NCBI GenBank assembly: GCA_022821495.1
Contig: JAJEDN010000044.1
Coordinates: 47,353 to 111,352 of the forward strand
Direction: 5' to 3'
DNA length: 64,000 nt
Source: Candidatus Poribacteria bacterium
Lineage (GTDB): Bacteria; Poribacteria; WGA-4E; WGA-3G
Below are positions 39,718 to 49,393 of this stretch, piece by piece. The translations under genes and the position numbers were made by a program. Below the pieces are notes generated by a model. The model was given only the letters and a program-made list of their open reading frames with translations. It was not told the origin of the DNA and ran no database searches. How positions within the stretch are numbered: the stretch's first letter is position 1; every line of letters starts with the position of its first letter.

Positions 39718-40320
39718 ATGGCATCTACGGACTTCAAATCAATTAGACAAGTTCAAGAAGCTTTCAATATTAAATATACAGAAGCGAATTATCTTCAGTA
39801 CGAGGACGTTGAACCTTCCAAAGCGTTTTTAGAGGAATTTGAATTCAGTCAGCGTCACATCAACGTATTTTCATCAGAAGCCGCCCGCTGTGAAAATATA
39901 ATCTATCCGATCCTGAGAGATGTTTACAAAAACTATGTGGACTGGCTTTCCTTATGGAGCCACGAATCGATTTCTTATGACGCGGAGTTGAACGGAACTC
40001 CTGATTATCTTGTGTCAACAAAATCTGCTTTGGGCAAAACAGTCCCCGGAACACCTATTCTCGTCGTTGTAGAAGCAAAACGGAACGACTTTGTAACAGG
40101 CTGGGGACAGTGTTTAGCCGAACTGGTTGCCGTTCAAAAAATCAACAATGACAACTTAAAACGGGTTTACGGCATCGTAACTGATGGGACACTATGGCAA
40201 TTCGGAAAATTGGTTGAAGACCTGTTTACGTTGAGTGAAACGGCACTTACGATAAGTGAATTAAAAAAGGTTTTCGGTGCGATCGGGTATCTGATGCGCG
40301 ACAGTTTACCTGAAGTTTAA
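39718..40320 (+). CDS. PD-(D/E)XK-fold-like protein (HsdR N-terminal-like), orphan
   Basis: NGTPDYLVS...TPILVVVEAKRNDFVTGWGQCLAELVAVQ...VYGIVTDGTLWQFGKL. Confidence 0.7.
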   Translation: MASTDFKSIRQVQEAFNIKYTEANYLQYEDVEPSKAFLEEFEFSQRHINVFSSEAARCENIIYPILRDVYKNYVDWLSLWSHESISYDAELNGTPDYLVSTKSALGKTVPGTPILVVVEAKRNDFVTGWGQCLAELVAVQKINNDNLKRVYGIVTDGTLWQFGKLVEDLFTLSETALTISELKKVFGAIGYLMRDSLPEV

Positions 40321-40350
40321 TAGATCACACAACAAATCATGATGTAACAG

Positions 40351-40548
40351 ATGCAAAAATGGTATGAAAACAAAAAACTCCTGAATATCTTCATTGTGGC
40401 AATGTGTATCAGTTTCATTGCTTATTATTTTTTTCAATGGAGATGGGGCCTGCCTTTAACGCTGTGTCTCGGTACAGCGATCATGGTGAGAGGCATTGTG
40501 AAAATTACGATGCAGATGCGAAATAGAAAAAAACGTGAAGAGAAATAG
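40351..40548 (+). CDS. Small membrane protein
   Basis: 65 aa with two hydrophobic segments (IFIVAMCISFIAYYFFQW; LPLTLCLGTAIMVRGIV). Confidence 0.55.
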   Translation: MQKWYENKKLLNIFIVAMCISFIAYYFFQWRWGLPLTLCLGTAIMVRGIVKITMQMRNRKKREEK

Positions 40549-40600
40549 CAGTCAGCAAAGAGACACACGGTATATTATACCTCTCTTTTCAGAAGCACAC

Positions 40601-40682
40601 GCAGCTTGAAACGAAGTGGAAAGCAGATATACGGAGAGGAACACGAACACCCCAAAACCCGCTAACCGAACCGCATATTATA
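40601..40682 (+). repeat. Dispersed 'EPQGK' repeat, first tandem copy
   Basis: gcagcttgaaacgaagtggaaagcagatatacggagaggaacacgaacaccccaaaacccgctaaccgaaccgca. Confidence 0.88.
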
Positions 40683-40703
40683 ACTCGCTTTTCAAAAATA
40701 CAT

Positions 40704-40793
40704 GCAGCTTGAAACGAAGTGGAAAGCGGATATACGGAAAGGAACACGAACACCTCAAACCCAGCCAACCGAACCGCAAGGAAATTTAAAAGA
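40704..40793 (+). repeat. Dispersed 'EPQGK' repeat, second tandem copy abutting a start codon
   Basis: gcagcttgaaacgaagtggaaagcggatatacggaaaggaacacgaacacctcaaacccagccaaccgaaccgcaaggaaatttaaaag, then aATG; 103-nt offset from the first copy. Confidence 0.9.
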
Positions 40794-41786
40794 ATGAAAA
40801 GACGAACGTTCATAAAACTGAGTGCGATTAGTGCCGCAGGAATGGTTTTACCGCTCCAACTCGAAGCACAAACAGAAGTAAAATCGTTGCTGAAGCCAAG
40901 GACTTTTGTGACCCCTAACGCCGATTTCTATATTTTACAGATTGGCGACCCTAAAGTGCTCGACGCGGCAACGTGGCGGATGGGAATCACCGGTTTAATC
41001 GAGAACCGGATACCGCCCCTCCGGCTTGAAGATATTGTTGCAATGGAGTCTGTCGAAGCGACGCGTACCCTGAAATGTATCGGGGACCCGATTGGCACGG
41101 AGCAGATGAGCAATGCACACTGGAAAGGCATTCGACTTCGTGATCTGCTTGAGCAAGTTGGTCCCAAACCCGAAGTGAAAGTCGTTGTATTCCGTTGTGC
41201 AGACCGTTACCATACAGCGATTCCGCTGGAAGACGCGATGCGTGAAGATACGCTTCTCGCCTACGAGATGAACGGTGTTCCGCTCCCGACTGCGCACGGC
41301 TTCCCCATCCGACTGCTGAATCCCGGTCACTACGGCACGAAAAACCCGAAATGGATCGTGAACATCCACTTGGCAAAAGCACATGAAAGTTATTGGGAGA
41401 AACGGGGTTGGGATCCAATTGCGAATGTGAAACTCGGTACAATGATTGGAACTCCGAGTGAGGGTGAGGAAATCATTGGTGGCAAGGTTTATACGGTAAG
41501 TGGTGCGGCTTTTGATGCGGGACACCACGGTGGTATCAAGAAGGTAGAAGTCAGCATCGATTACGGGCAAACATGGCAAGAGGCAGAAATATGGGCGAAG
41601 GATACGCCACTTGCATGGGTGCTCTGGAAATGGGATTGGCAGGTACCAGAAGAAGCAAATCCGGTCGAAATTTATGCGAGAGCCACTGCGAATAGCGGTA
41701 TCACACAAGACGAAATCGGTCTTGAAGTGGAACCGGTTAGTGCGATACCTTATCACATGATTGATGCAGCAATTGTAATGCCATAA
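40794..41786 (+). CDS. Sulfite oxidase-like molybdopterin-dependent oxidoreductase, probable Tat substrate
   Basis: MKRRTFIKLSAISAAGM (Tat-like), ATRTLKCIGDPIGTEQMSNAHWKGIRLRDLLEQVG, LLAYEMNGVPLPTAHGFPIRLLNPGHYGTKNPKWIVNI. The ORF track start at 40719 lies in the repeat. Confidence 0.92.
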   Translation: MKRRTFIKLSAISAAGMVLPLQLEAQTEVKSLLKPRTFVTPNADFYILQIGDPKVLDAATWRMGITGLIENRIPPLRLEDIVAMESVEATRTLKCIGDPIGTEQMSNAHWKGIRLRDLLEQVGPKPEVKVVVFRCADRYHTAIPLEDAMREDTLLAYEMNGVPLPTAHGFPIRLLNPGHYGTKNPKWIVNIHLAKAHESYWEKRGWDPIANVKLGTMIGTPSEGEEIIGGKVYTVSGAAFDAGHHGGIKKVEVSIDYGQTWQEAEIWAKDTPLAWVLWKWDWQVPEEANPVEIYARATANSGITQDEIGLEVEPVSAIPYHMIDAAIVMP

Positions 41787-41809
41787 TATCAGGTGCGGAA
41801 CGACAAAAT

Positions 41810-43048
41810 ATGCGCCAACTTTTGTCCAGTAAATTTTGGCTATCAAGTGCCGCCAAAATACGCCAATTTTCGACCGTTTATCTTCCCGTCCTGCTACTTG
41901 ATCTCGCTTATAGCAGCATCTTAACCAACACCTCCTTCTATACGAGTTACCTCGGACTCTCCTCAACCTTTTTAGGCGTGCTGATGGCGGTCACGACTGC
42001 TTTCTTCGCTGTGCTTGCGATTCCGTTTGGACGCCTCTCGGATCGGATAGATCGGCGATATGCGCTTTATGCTGCGTGTCTGGTGCTGGGTGCGGTTAGC
42101 ATGGGGCTCCCGCGCTGTCGAAATAGCATGCACCTCATGCTAATATTTCCCGGTATCGGCATCAGTATGGCACTCTTCTGGCCCGCCTACGAGGCATGGC
42201 TCGCTGAACGCGAAGGCGGCGGTAAACTTATCCAGCGGGTTATGCTTTTCAACTTATTCTGGAGTACCGGTATCACCTTAGGTCCGGCATTCTCAAGCTA
42301 CCTATATGGCGATGCAAATCCATTTAAACCGTTCTATCTCGCGGGTGTCATGGTCATACTGACTTTAGGCACAATTATAGCAAACAGTTGGCAAACCTCC
42401 GGTGTGCTAAAAACCGATTCCGCCTCCGAAGTCAATGAAGAATCTATCGAAACGCTCTATCCACCGCAACCTGTACGAACAAGTTACCTCAACATAGCAC
42501 GATGTGCGAACTTTACCTCATGGTTCACGTTGGGCGTGTTGCGCCGTCTGGCACCGAAACTCACAAAGGAGATGGGGATGGTTCCGTCAACATTCGGTAA
42601 CCTGATGCTCACACTTGGCGGCATGCAGACGATGGCGTTCCTCATCCTTGGGAGCGGCTACTCGACACGATGGCACTACCGTTTTGCTCCGATGTTAATA
42701 GTGCAGTTGTTGGCAGCCCTCAGTTTCTTTGGCATATGGCGACTCCAACATACGCTTCTTTGGACTTTGGCATTCGGGGTCGTTGGTGTGTCAGCGGCTT
42801 TCACCTATTTCAGTAGTCTCTATTATGGGTTGGACAGGCATGTAGACAAAGGCAATAAAAGCGGGTGGCACGAGGCTATCTTGGGGCTGGGTATTTTGTT
42901 AGGTCCACTTTTAGGAGGTATCTTAGCGGATTCACGATTCGGCACACAGAGTCCGTATCTACTCTGTGCAGGCGCGACCGTCATCGCTATTTTGGTGGAG
43001 ATCTTTATTGTGTCTAAGATGCCGAAACCTTCAGGGGGTTCGCCTTGA
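41810..43048 (+). CDS. MFS transporter
   Basis: Many TM segments; AIPFGRLSDRIDRRYAL cytoplasmic loop 2-3 motif. Confidence 0.9.
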   Translation: MRQLLSSKFWLSSAAKIRQFSTVYLPVLLLDLAYSSILTNTSFYTSYLGLSSTFLGVLMAVTTAFFAVLAIPFGRLSDRIDRRYALYAACLVLGAVSMGLPRCRNSMHLMLIFPGIGISMALFWPAYEAWLAEREGGGKLIQRVMLFNLFWSTGITLGPAFSSYLYGDANPFKPFYLAGVMVILTLGTIIANSWQTSGVLKTDSASEVNEESIETLYPPQPVRTSYLNIARCANFTSWFTLGVLRRLAPKLTKEMGMVPSTFGNLMLTLGGMQTMAFLILGSGYSTRWHYRFAPMLIVQLLAALSFFGIWRLQHTLLWTLAFGVVGVSAAFTYFSSLYYGLDRHVDKGNKSGWHEAILGLGILLGPLLGGILADSRFGTQSPYLLCAGATVIAILVEIFIVSKMPKPSGGSP

Positions 43049-44144
43049 TATAGTCCTCATCAGGAACGACACCGAGCCCAGCCTTGTCCGGCACTGTCAC
43101 GACGTGGTCATGTATCTCGACACCACGCACCGCCATCGTTTCCAAAAAAGCGGGGGCATTGAGCTCAGCGGGGAGTACGAGATCCAAAGTTGCAAAGAGG
43201 TGGACGCTGGCGATGAACCCGATACCGGCTTCCGTCAAACCACTGCCGAGGAGTTCGATTGAATTGGCTTCGGCGACATGCGTGCTTTTGAGGCACTCCG
43301 CTAAACCTCCAGATTTACAGACCTTCAAAACGACAGCATCCGCACACGCTAATCGCACAACCTTCGCTAAATCAAAATAGGTAAAACACCCTTCATCAAT
43401 AGCAATCGGGATTTGTGCGTCCTCCCGAACGCGCTTCATGCCGAACCAGTCTTGGCTGGCTACGGGTTGTTCCATACAGTAGATTTTTCGGATGTCTTCG
43501 ACGCGCTTCAGTAATTCCAGGGCATTAGTGGGCGTATAAGACTGATTGGCATCGATCCAGAGTTGGGCATCAGGCATCGCTTCATGGACTGCGCGCAGGC
43601 GCTCCTCATCTGCTGCCGGATTGCCCGCAACTTTTACCTTGAAACAGGAACAGGGTGCCAAGGCTTTCGCCTTCAACCCCATTATCTCCGGTGTATCAAT
43701 ACTCAAGGCATAGGCGAGGGGGAGCGTGTCGTGACGTTTCCCGCCGAAAAGGGTGTGTAGCGGAACATCAAGAATGTGTCCACGTAGATCGTGCAAAGCG
43801 ATGTCTACTGCAGCTTTGGCGAAAGGGTGTCCGTTGCTGACAGCGGGCTTTAATGCGTTATAGATAGCATCGTGGATGGCGTTGTGATTCAGTGGGTCTT
43901 GTCCGAGAAGTAGCGGCGCGATGTGATGCTGAATCGTGGTCGTGATAGATTCGGTCGTCTCGTAACTCCACGACGGGAGTGCGCGTTGTTCACCCCAACC
44001 GACATAGCCGTCGTCCGTTGTGATTTTGACGAAAACATGGTCGCCTGCGGCTCCCGTGTCCCCGACGAAACCGGTGCCGATATTAAAAACATCCTTCATC
44101 CCAACAGCAGTCGGATAAACGTCTACGTGTGCTATTTTACGCAT
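43014..44144 (-). CDS. Mandelate racemase/muconate lactonizing enzyme family (enolase superfamily)
   Basis: FKVKVAGNPAADEERLRAVHEAMPDAQLWIDANQSYTPTNAL...YCMEQPVASQDWFGMKRVRE...PIAIDEGC. Confidence 0.93.
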   Translation of the reverse strand: MRKIAHVDVYPTAVGMKDVFNIGTGFVGDTGAAGDHVFVKITTDDGYVGWGEQRALPSWSYETTESITTTIQHHIAPLLLGQDPLNHNAIHDAIYNALKPAVSNGHPFAKAAVDIALHDLRGHILDVPLHTLFGGKRHDTLPLAYALSIDTPEIMGLKAKALAPCSCFKVKVAGNPAADEERLRAVHEAMPDAQLWIDANQSYTPTNALELLKRVEDIRKIYCMEQPVASQDWFGMKRVREDAQIPIAIDEGCFTYFDLAKVVRLACADAVVLKVCKSGGLAECLKSTHVAEANSIELLGSGLTEAGIGFIASVHLFATLDLVLPAELNAPAFLETMAVRGVEIHDHVVTVPDKAGLGVVPDEDYIKANPLKVSAS

Positions 44145-44325
44145 GTCTGAATAGGATACCCCATTGTTGTTATTCTAAAGAGTAGGAAACTTCCTCTGCA
44201 TTTTAGCACAAAGTCCCAAATCAATCAAAAGAATTTCCCAGAAATTACTTCTATTGGGTTCATTTATTTCTCTGGACCGACCATAAATGTTAATTGAGCG
44301 ATTTTCTACGACATTTTTGACAGGT

Positions 44326-44655
44326 CTCTGTAGATGCCGCCCCTATGGGGCTAAAGAATTGGGACAAACGCGTTTCTACAGAGATGCCGTCGCTACGCGA
44401 CTGAAGAGGTTTCTGATTCATGCAAGGTTTTTGTGTAAAACCCGGTTCGGTTTTGCGGCGTACACGCCCAAATTTTGCCCATACGCGGCAAAATTTGTCT
44501 TTGCTTTACATTTGCGACGTGCATTCGTAACCGAACAGGCTCCTACGCGGAAACCTTGAAGGTTCCAAAAACCTCTTGAATCCCGTAGGGATGGTATCTT
44601 TGTAGAAAAACGCCACCTCGCAAATCTAAGCCCCGTAGGGGCGGCATCTACAGAG
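44326..44655. repeat. Nested REP-like inverted repeat cluster
   Basis: gtctctgtagatgccgcccctatggggct (44326) inverted as agccccgtaggggcggcatctacagagac (about 44627-44655); inner pair tttctacagagatgccgtcgctacgcgactgaagaggttt (44373) vs aaacctcttgaatcccgtagggatggtatctttgtagaaa (about 44569). Confidence 0.88.
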
Positions 44656-44863
44656 ACAGTCCCCGAAATACCGCGAAAATCGCTAAATTGACACCTATGG
44701 TGCGTTTAGAAACACGCACCTACCGGGTTTGGTCACTCAAAAACGGCATAAAAATGGAAAACTAAATAACTCTGATGCCTCTGACAATTTCCGTTGACAT
44801 CTTCGGAGTTATCTACTATAGTAACAAGGATTTTAGCTGCTATTGTTATAAGGAAAACATGCA

Positions 44864-45130
44864 ATGCTATTTGTTATATTTGTGATTGTCACACCTATCG
44901 CCATCTGGTTGATTTTGCATCTCATGTCTCGGCAGAAAGAGGATGAAGAGACCGATGACACCAAAGAATTGATAGAACTTTGTGCGATCTGCCAAGAAGA
45001 GTTTCCGATGAACCAGTTGCTTGAAAAAGAGGTTGGTGGATACGGTCGGGTCTACTGTTTCTGTGGACAATGTATTGAAAACCTCTATCAGGAACACCAG
45101 AACACAACAAACATCAAAACAGGAGAATGA
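44864..45130 (+). CDS. Small membrane protein with Cys-pair (zinc-ribbon-like) domain
   Basis: N-terminal TM (FVIFVIVTPIAIWLILHLM) then LCAICQEEFP...VYCFCGQCIENLY; stop overlaps the next start (ATGA). Confidence 0.65.
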   Translation: MLFVIFVIVTPIAIWLILHLMSRQKEDEETDDTKELIELCAICQEEFPMNQLLEKEVGGYGRVYCFCGQCIENLYQEHQNTTNIKTGE

Positions 45131-46179
45131 ACTATATGTATGATTTAGTCACATTTGGCGAAGCGATGATACGTCTGACTTCACCAGAGTTTATGCGTCT
45201 TGAGAATGCGACATCGCTGTCTATCACTGCAGGCGGTGCAGAGATGAACGTCGCCGTCAATGCCGCGCAACTCGGATTGCGGACAGCGTGGGTATCACGG
45301 CTCGTGGATAACTGGTCGGGCCGCTATATCCGCAACAAGGGGCGCGAACTCGGCGTGGACATGTCCAATATCGTCTGGGTGGACTTCGACGGTGTCGGCT
45401 TTGAACGAAACGGGTTTTATCACCTCGAAATGGGCGCGGGACCGCGTGCGAGCAGTGTTACTTACGACCGTGGGTACTCCGCAATTTCCAAAGTGCAACT
45501 CGGTGAGATTGATTGGGCATCTATTTTTAGTGGGGCGCGGTGGTTCCATCTGAGTGGTATTACACCGGCGTTGTCGGAATCTGCGGCTGCAGTCTCGGCA
45601 GAGGCACTTCAAGCAGCACGTGCGGCGGGTCTCAAAACCAGTTATGACCTGAACTTCCGCTCCAAATTGTGGAGTGCCGAAGAAGCACAAGCAGCGAACC
45701 GACCAATGATGGAGCACGTCTCCGTCCTCATCGGTAACGAGGAAGACTTTGAGAAATCGCTCGGTTTCGCGGCAGAAGGGGCAACCGAATCCTATAGCAA
45801 ACTCGAACCGGAGAGTTATAAGGCAGTTGCCCAGCGCGTCAAAGACACTTTTCCGAACATCGAGATGATCGGCACGACCTTACGTGATGCCAAAACCGGT
45901 TGGCTCAACGATTGGCGGACACTCCTGTTTGATGGTGAAGAATTCTATCTCTCACGTATTTATGAGGACTTAGAACTGGTTGACCGTGTTGGCGGTGGTG
46001 ATAGTTTCTCGTCAGGATTAATTTATAGTCTCTTGAACGGAAAATCGCCGCAAGCGGCAGTGGATTTCGCAGGCGGGTACTCCGCTTTAGCGCATACGTT
46101 CCCCGGTGACTTCAACTGGGCAACGGCAGAAGAGGCAGAGAAGGCGATGCAGGCAGGCGGTGTCCGCATTAGTCGCTAA
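45127..46179 (+). CDS. PfkB-family sugar kinase (2-keto-3-deoxygluconate kinase-like)
   Basis: YDLVTFGEAMIRLTSPEF...GGAEMNVAVNAAQLGLRTAWVSRLVDN...RVGGGDSFSSGLIYSLL. Confidence 0.92.
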   Translation: MNYMYDLVTFGEAMIRLTSPEFMRLENATSLSITAGGAEMNVAVNAAQLGLRTAWVSRLVDNWSGRYIRNKGRELGVDMSNIVWVDFDGVGFERNGFYHLEMGAGPRASSVTYDRGYSAISKVQLGEIDWASIFSGARWFHLSGITPALSESAAAVSAEALQAARAAGLKTSYDLNFRSKLWSAEEAQAANRPMMEHVSVLIGNEEDFEKSLGFAAEGATESYSKLEPESYKAVAQRVKDTFPNIEMIGTTLRDAKTGWLNDWRTLLFDGEEFYLSRIYEDLELVDRVGGGDSFSSGLIYSLLNGKSPQAAVDFAGGYSALAHTFPGDFNWATAEEAEKAMQAGGVRISR

Positions 46180-46191
46180 GCAGATAAAACT

Positions 46192-47202
46192 ATGGAAACC
46201 AAGATTTTTCTTTCTCCTATTTTTGAGAACAGTGAATTTGATACTGCGGAACGCCGAGCCGCTTTGGCAGATTTAGAGCAATTCGGCGAGTTAAGTATCC
46301 ACCCGCGTGAACTGACGGATGCCCACGCGGACGGTGTTATCGGTGTGATCGCAAGCTCGGTGCCCTTTCACGAAAGTTTCTACCAAGCGGCGACATCGCT
46401 CCGAATCATTGCCCGTTGGGGTGTCGGCTATGAAACTGTCAACGTCGATTTGGCGACCGAGTATGGTGTCATTGTCACGATTGCTCCTGAACACATGGTG
46501 ACCGTCGCTGAATATGCGATTGCACAGTGGTTTGCGACACTGAAGCGGGTTTACACGCTCAATAAAGCCTCCCACAGTGGAGATTTCGGACTTATCAAGA
46601 CGCATGAAGTGATGGGTTCGACACTCGGCTTGTACGGCTTTGGTCGGATTGGTCAAGAGGTTGCGCGCCGTGCACGTCCGCTGCTTGGTGAGGAAGGGCG
46701 GCTTTTGGTTTACGATGTCCGTCCAGACATCGCTGAACTCGCAGCGGAATTTGGTGCAGAGGCTGTTGATACACCGATGACGCTTTTTGAAGAGAGCGAC
46801 ACTGTATCGCTACATCTATCAGGTGCGGATACTGTTGTCGGGTATGAAGAATTCTGCGCGATGAAACCGCATGCATCTCTCATCAATCCGTCGCGTGGGA
46901 ACCTCGTTGACGATGCAGCAGCGAACCGCGCCGTCAGTGAAAACCGACTCTGGTATTATGTCGTAGATGATCCGGTGAACGGACCGCGGGCGATCCATAA
47001 AGACCATCCGCGCATCATCTCTACGAATCACAACGCTGGTATGACTGTTGAATCCGGTATCCGGTTGGATCTTCGGACGATTGGACAGGTTACAGATGCG
47101 ATTCAAGGGCGTGCACCGGCATACATTCTGAATCCAGAGGTGTTGGAGCATCCAAGGGTTAAGGCATTTTGCAAAGACACTTCACAACCGCTTAAACTGT
47201 GA
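46192..47202 (+). CDS. D-isomer-specific 2-hydroxyacid dehydrogenase
   Basis: RIIARWGVGYETVNVDLATEYGVIVTIAP...GSTLGLYGFGRIGQEVARRA...LINPSRGNLVDD. Confidence 0.92.
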   Translation: METKIFLSPIFENSEFDTAERRAALADLEQFGELSIHPRELTDAHADGVIGVIASSVPFHESFYQAATSLRIIARWGVGYETVNVDLATEYGVIVTIAPEHMVTVAEYAIAQWFATLKRVYTLNKASHSGDFGLIKTHEVMGSTLGLYGFGRIGQEVARRARPLLGEEGRLLVYDVRPDIAELAAEFGAEAVDTPMTLFEESDTVSLHLSGADTVVGYEEFCAMKPHASLINPSRGNLVDDAAANRAVSENRLWYYVVDDPVNGPRAIHKDHPRIISTNHNAGMTVESGIRLDLRTIGQVTDAIQGRAPAYILNPEVLEHPRVKAFCKDTSQPLKL

Positions 47203-47288
47203 CTTTAGTTTTGTCAGGATTCAACACCTCGAAAAATCGGTGTCTCATGCCGTTAGATACAACTTTATTTGTCATGAGGAGATAGAGT

Positions 47289-48113
47289 ATGTCGTTCAAT
47301 ATGCTGATGCTTATGTGTGTAATCACCGCACCACCGGAGCCAGAGGCGAACGAGTTGCCCGGTACTCCAATCTTGCTCGCGCACCGTGGTTTGGTGCAGC
47401 ACGCGCCTGAGAACACTCTACCGAGTTTTGCTGCTGCTATTGCGTTGGGTTTGTCAATCGAGTTGGACGTCTACCAGACACGCGACGAGCATCTTGTCGT
47501 CATTCACGATAAGACTGTAGACAGGACAACCAACGGCACCGGCGAAGTGGCCGAAATGACGTTGGCAGAAATCCGCAAACTGGATGCCGGCAGTTGGTTC
47601 GATCCGCGTTTTACTGGCGAGAAGGTGCCAACATTAGAAGAAGTGTTCAAACGCATTCGCGAACGTCAACGAACGCCGGTGACCATCGCACTGAATATGA
47701 AAATCATCTCGCCGGGGATTGAAGAGAATATCGTGCGGCTCGTCGAAAAGTACGAACTGTTCGATCAACTCTTCGCCTTCGGCCAGTCCAGCGCTTCGAG
47801 TCGTCGCTTCAAACAAGCTAACCCGAAGCTGCGGACGACGGTGTATCTAAACGATAGTCAAGCCGATCAGTTCTCCGAAGCCCTACATAATCCGATCGCT
47901 GACTGCCTGTGGGTGCGGTTTATTCCGAGTGCGGAAGCGATGGAACAGGCGCGTCAACTCGGTAAGCAGGTTTGGCTCGCCTTGCACATCGGCGAGCATC
48001 GACCGGATATCTGGGACGCAGCCCGCGCGAATAAAATAGACGGTATTTGCACGGATTGGCCGCTGGTGTGCAGCCGACATTGGCGACTCGGTGCAGAGCC
48101 TAAAGGTGATTAG
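47289..48113 (+). CDS. Glycerophosphodiester phosphodiesterase
   Basis: ILLAHRGLVQHAPENTLPSFAAAIALGLSIELDVYQTRDEHLVVIHDKTVDRTTNGTGEV. Confidence 0.95.
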   Translation: MSFNMLMLMCVITAPPEPEANELPGTPILLAHRGLVQHAPENTLPSFAAAIALGLSIELDVYQTRDEHLVVIHDKTVDRTTNGTGEVAEMTLAEIRKLDAGSWFDPRFTGEKVPTLEEVFKRIRERQRTPVTIALNMKIISPGIEENIVRLVEKYELFDQLFAFGQSSASSRRFKQANPKLRTTVYLNDSQADQFSEALHNPIADCLWVRFIPSAEAMEQARQLGKQVWLALHIGEHRPDIWDAARANKIDGICTDWPLVCSRHWRLGAEPKGD

Positions 48114-48119
48114 GCGTAC

Positions 48120-49241
48120 CTATTCTTTCTCAAGAAGAAAAAGGAATTCTCGGTTCGGTTTTGCGGCTGCGTTTATCCATTCATGCGTCCAACGCATACC
48201 TGCCATGACGTTTTTCTTATAGTCGAGTTCAAGGACAGCAAGCAGTTCTCCGTTGTCTTGCATGACTTCATTCAGTTGCTGGGCAGTTGCGCGCCCACCG
48301 GAACTGTAGGAGAGCAGAATCCAACGCGCTTGCGTCTCCCGGATTAACTTTGCGATGGCTTCAACGGCGATGAAATGCCCGTCATCGTTGCGGCGGAATT
48401 CCTCAAATATAGAGGCGGCGAGCGGATCTGATGTATCCTCTCGCCGTTTTGCTTTGCCGAAAAGGGTGGGTTTATCGAAAAGGATAACGCTTTTCCAGAG
48501 ATGGTAGTAGGCGGCGTACCTAACACGGGAGGCAGGCATCTTCTCGTTGTTTGAGCCGTAGGGCGGATCAAAATAAGCGAGGTCTACAGAAACGCTTGGC
48601 ACGAGTTCAAAGATGTCGCTTTGGTAGACTTGATGGTCTCCTTCTGACGTAAAAACTTGGGGGACTTCAAGCACTAAGGCTTTATAAGAACGCGGTGCCC
48701 ATTCTTTGAGATATGCCGAAAAGTGTCCGAGACTGTTGTCAACGCGGTCAAGTGCAAGAATTAGGCTTGTGAGCGCGACGGCTTTATCGACTGGATCAAG
48801 ACTCAAGTGCTCGATCTCCTGACGTATTGCATCCAGTTTACGCGTGTTGTGGAGCTGCCAAGGCTTTTTGAGTCCGTCCGCTTGGACTGCGTTGCCCGCG
48901 TTGGCGTGTCCGCCGTAGTGTTCTGTGAACCATCCGTCAACAGGCGGTACGGCGTTGAGGTGATCAGTGAGCGGTTGATATGAGTCTCTCGGTTTCGTGT
49001 TGAGGAGGTAGCAGGTGCCGAAGACTTTTGACCACGGGGCAGCATCGTTGCAGATGACGGTATAACCGAGTTTTGCGAGTGCTTGTGAGACGCGGGTGGT
49101 GCCTGCGAAGCCGTCAAGGATTGTTTTGGCGTTGACTTTTTTGACGAGTTCGATGACTTGTGGGATGAGTTTTAGTTTGGACCCGATGTATTTGATGCCT
49201 TGTGTGGGAGGCGAATGAAACGAAAGAAAGGATTGTTGCAT
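48120..49241 (-). CDS. D12-class N6-adenine DNA methyltransferase
   Basis: IKYIGSKLKLIPQVI...ILDGFAGTTRVSQALAKLGYTVICNDAAPW...LAYFDPPYGSNNEKMPASR. Confidence 0.92.
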   Translation of the reverse strand: MQQSFLSFHSPPTQGIKYIGSKLKLIPQVIELVKKVNAKTILDGFAGTTRVSQALAKLGYTVICNDAAPWSKVFGTCYLLNTKPRDSYQPLTDHLNAVPPVDGWFTEHYGGHANAGNAVQADGLKKPWQLHNTRKLDAIRQEIEHLSLDPVDKAVALTSLILALDRVDNSLGHFSAYLKEWAPRSYKALVLEVPQVFTSEGDHQVYQSDIFELVPSVSVDLAYFDPPYGSNNEKMPASRVRYAAYYHLWKSVILFDKPTLFGKAKRREDTSDPLAASIFEEFRRNDDGHFIAVEAIAKLIRETQARWILLSYSSGGRATAQQLNEVMQDNGELLAVLELDYKKNVMAGMRWTHEWINAAAKPNREFLFLLEKE

Positions 49242-49265
49242 GGTTTGAGTCAGCGGTATGCCTCG

Positions 49266-49310
49266 TCTGAATCGCGGATTGACGCGGATTTCACAGATTT
49301 CGCGGATTTT
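49266..49310 (+). repeat. Dispersed repeat CTGAATCGCGGATTGACGCGGATTTCACAGATTTCGCGGATTTT
   Basis: Shares ctgaatcgcggatt.acgcggatt with 28187-28213. Confidence 0.75.
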
Positions 49311-49393
49311 TGTATATTCAAAGGTTGAGTATAGCGTTGGGTTTCAACTACGTTTCAGCCCAACCTACGCGCTAAGTTGACCATTATCTTAAC

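Noticed and set aside
40719-40793. N-terminal extension MESGYTERNTNTSNPANRTARKFKR of the molybdoenzyme ORF
   Set aside because: Derives from the dispersed repeat; MKRRTFIK at 40794 is a typical Tat signal start.
40995-41966. 323-aa minus-strand ORF across the molybdoenzyme gene
   Set aside because: Shadow ORF opposite a well-supported sulfite oxidase-like CDS; composition (Cys/Arg/His-rich) typical of antisense translation.
44287-44559. 90-aa ORF in the 44.3 kb gap
   Set aside because: Lies entirely within the nested REP-like palindromes; no protein-like pattern.
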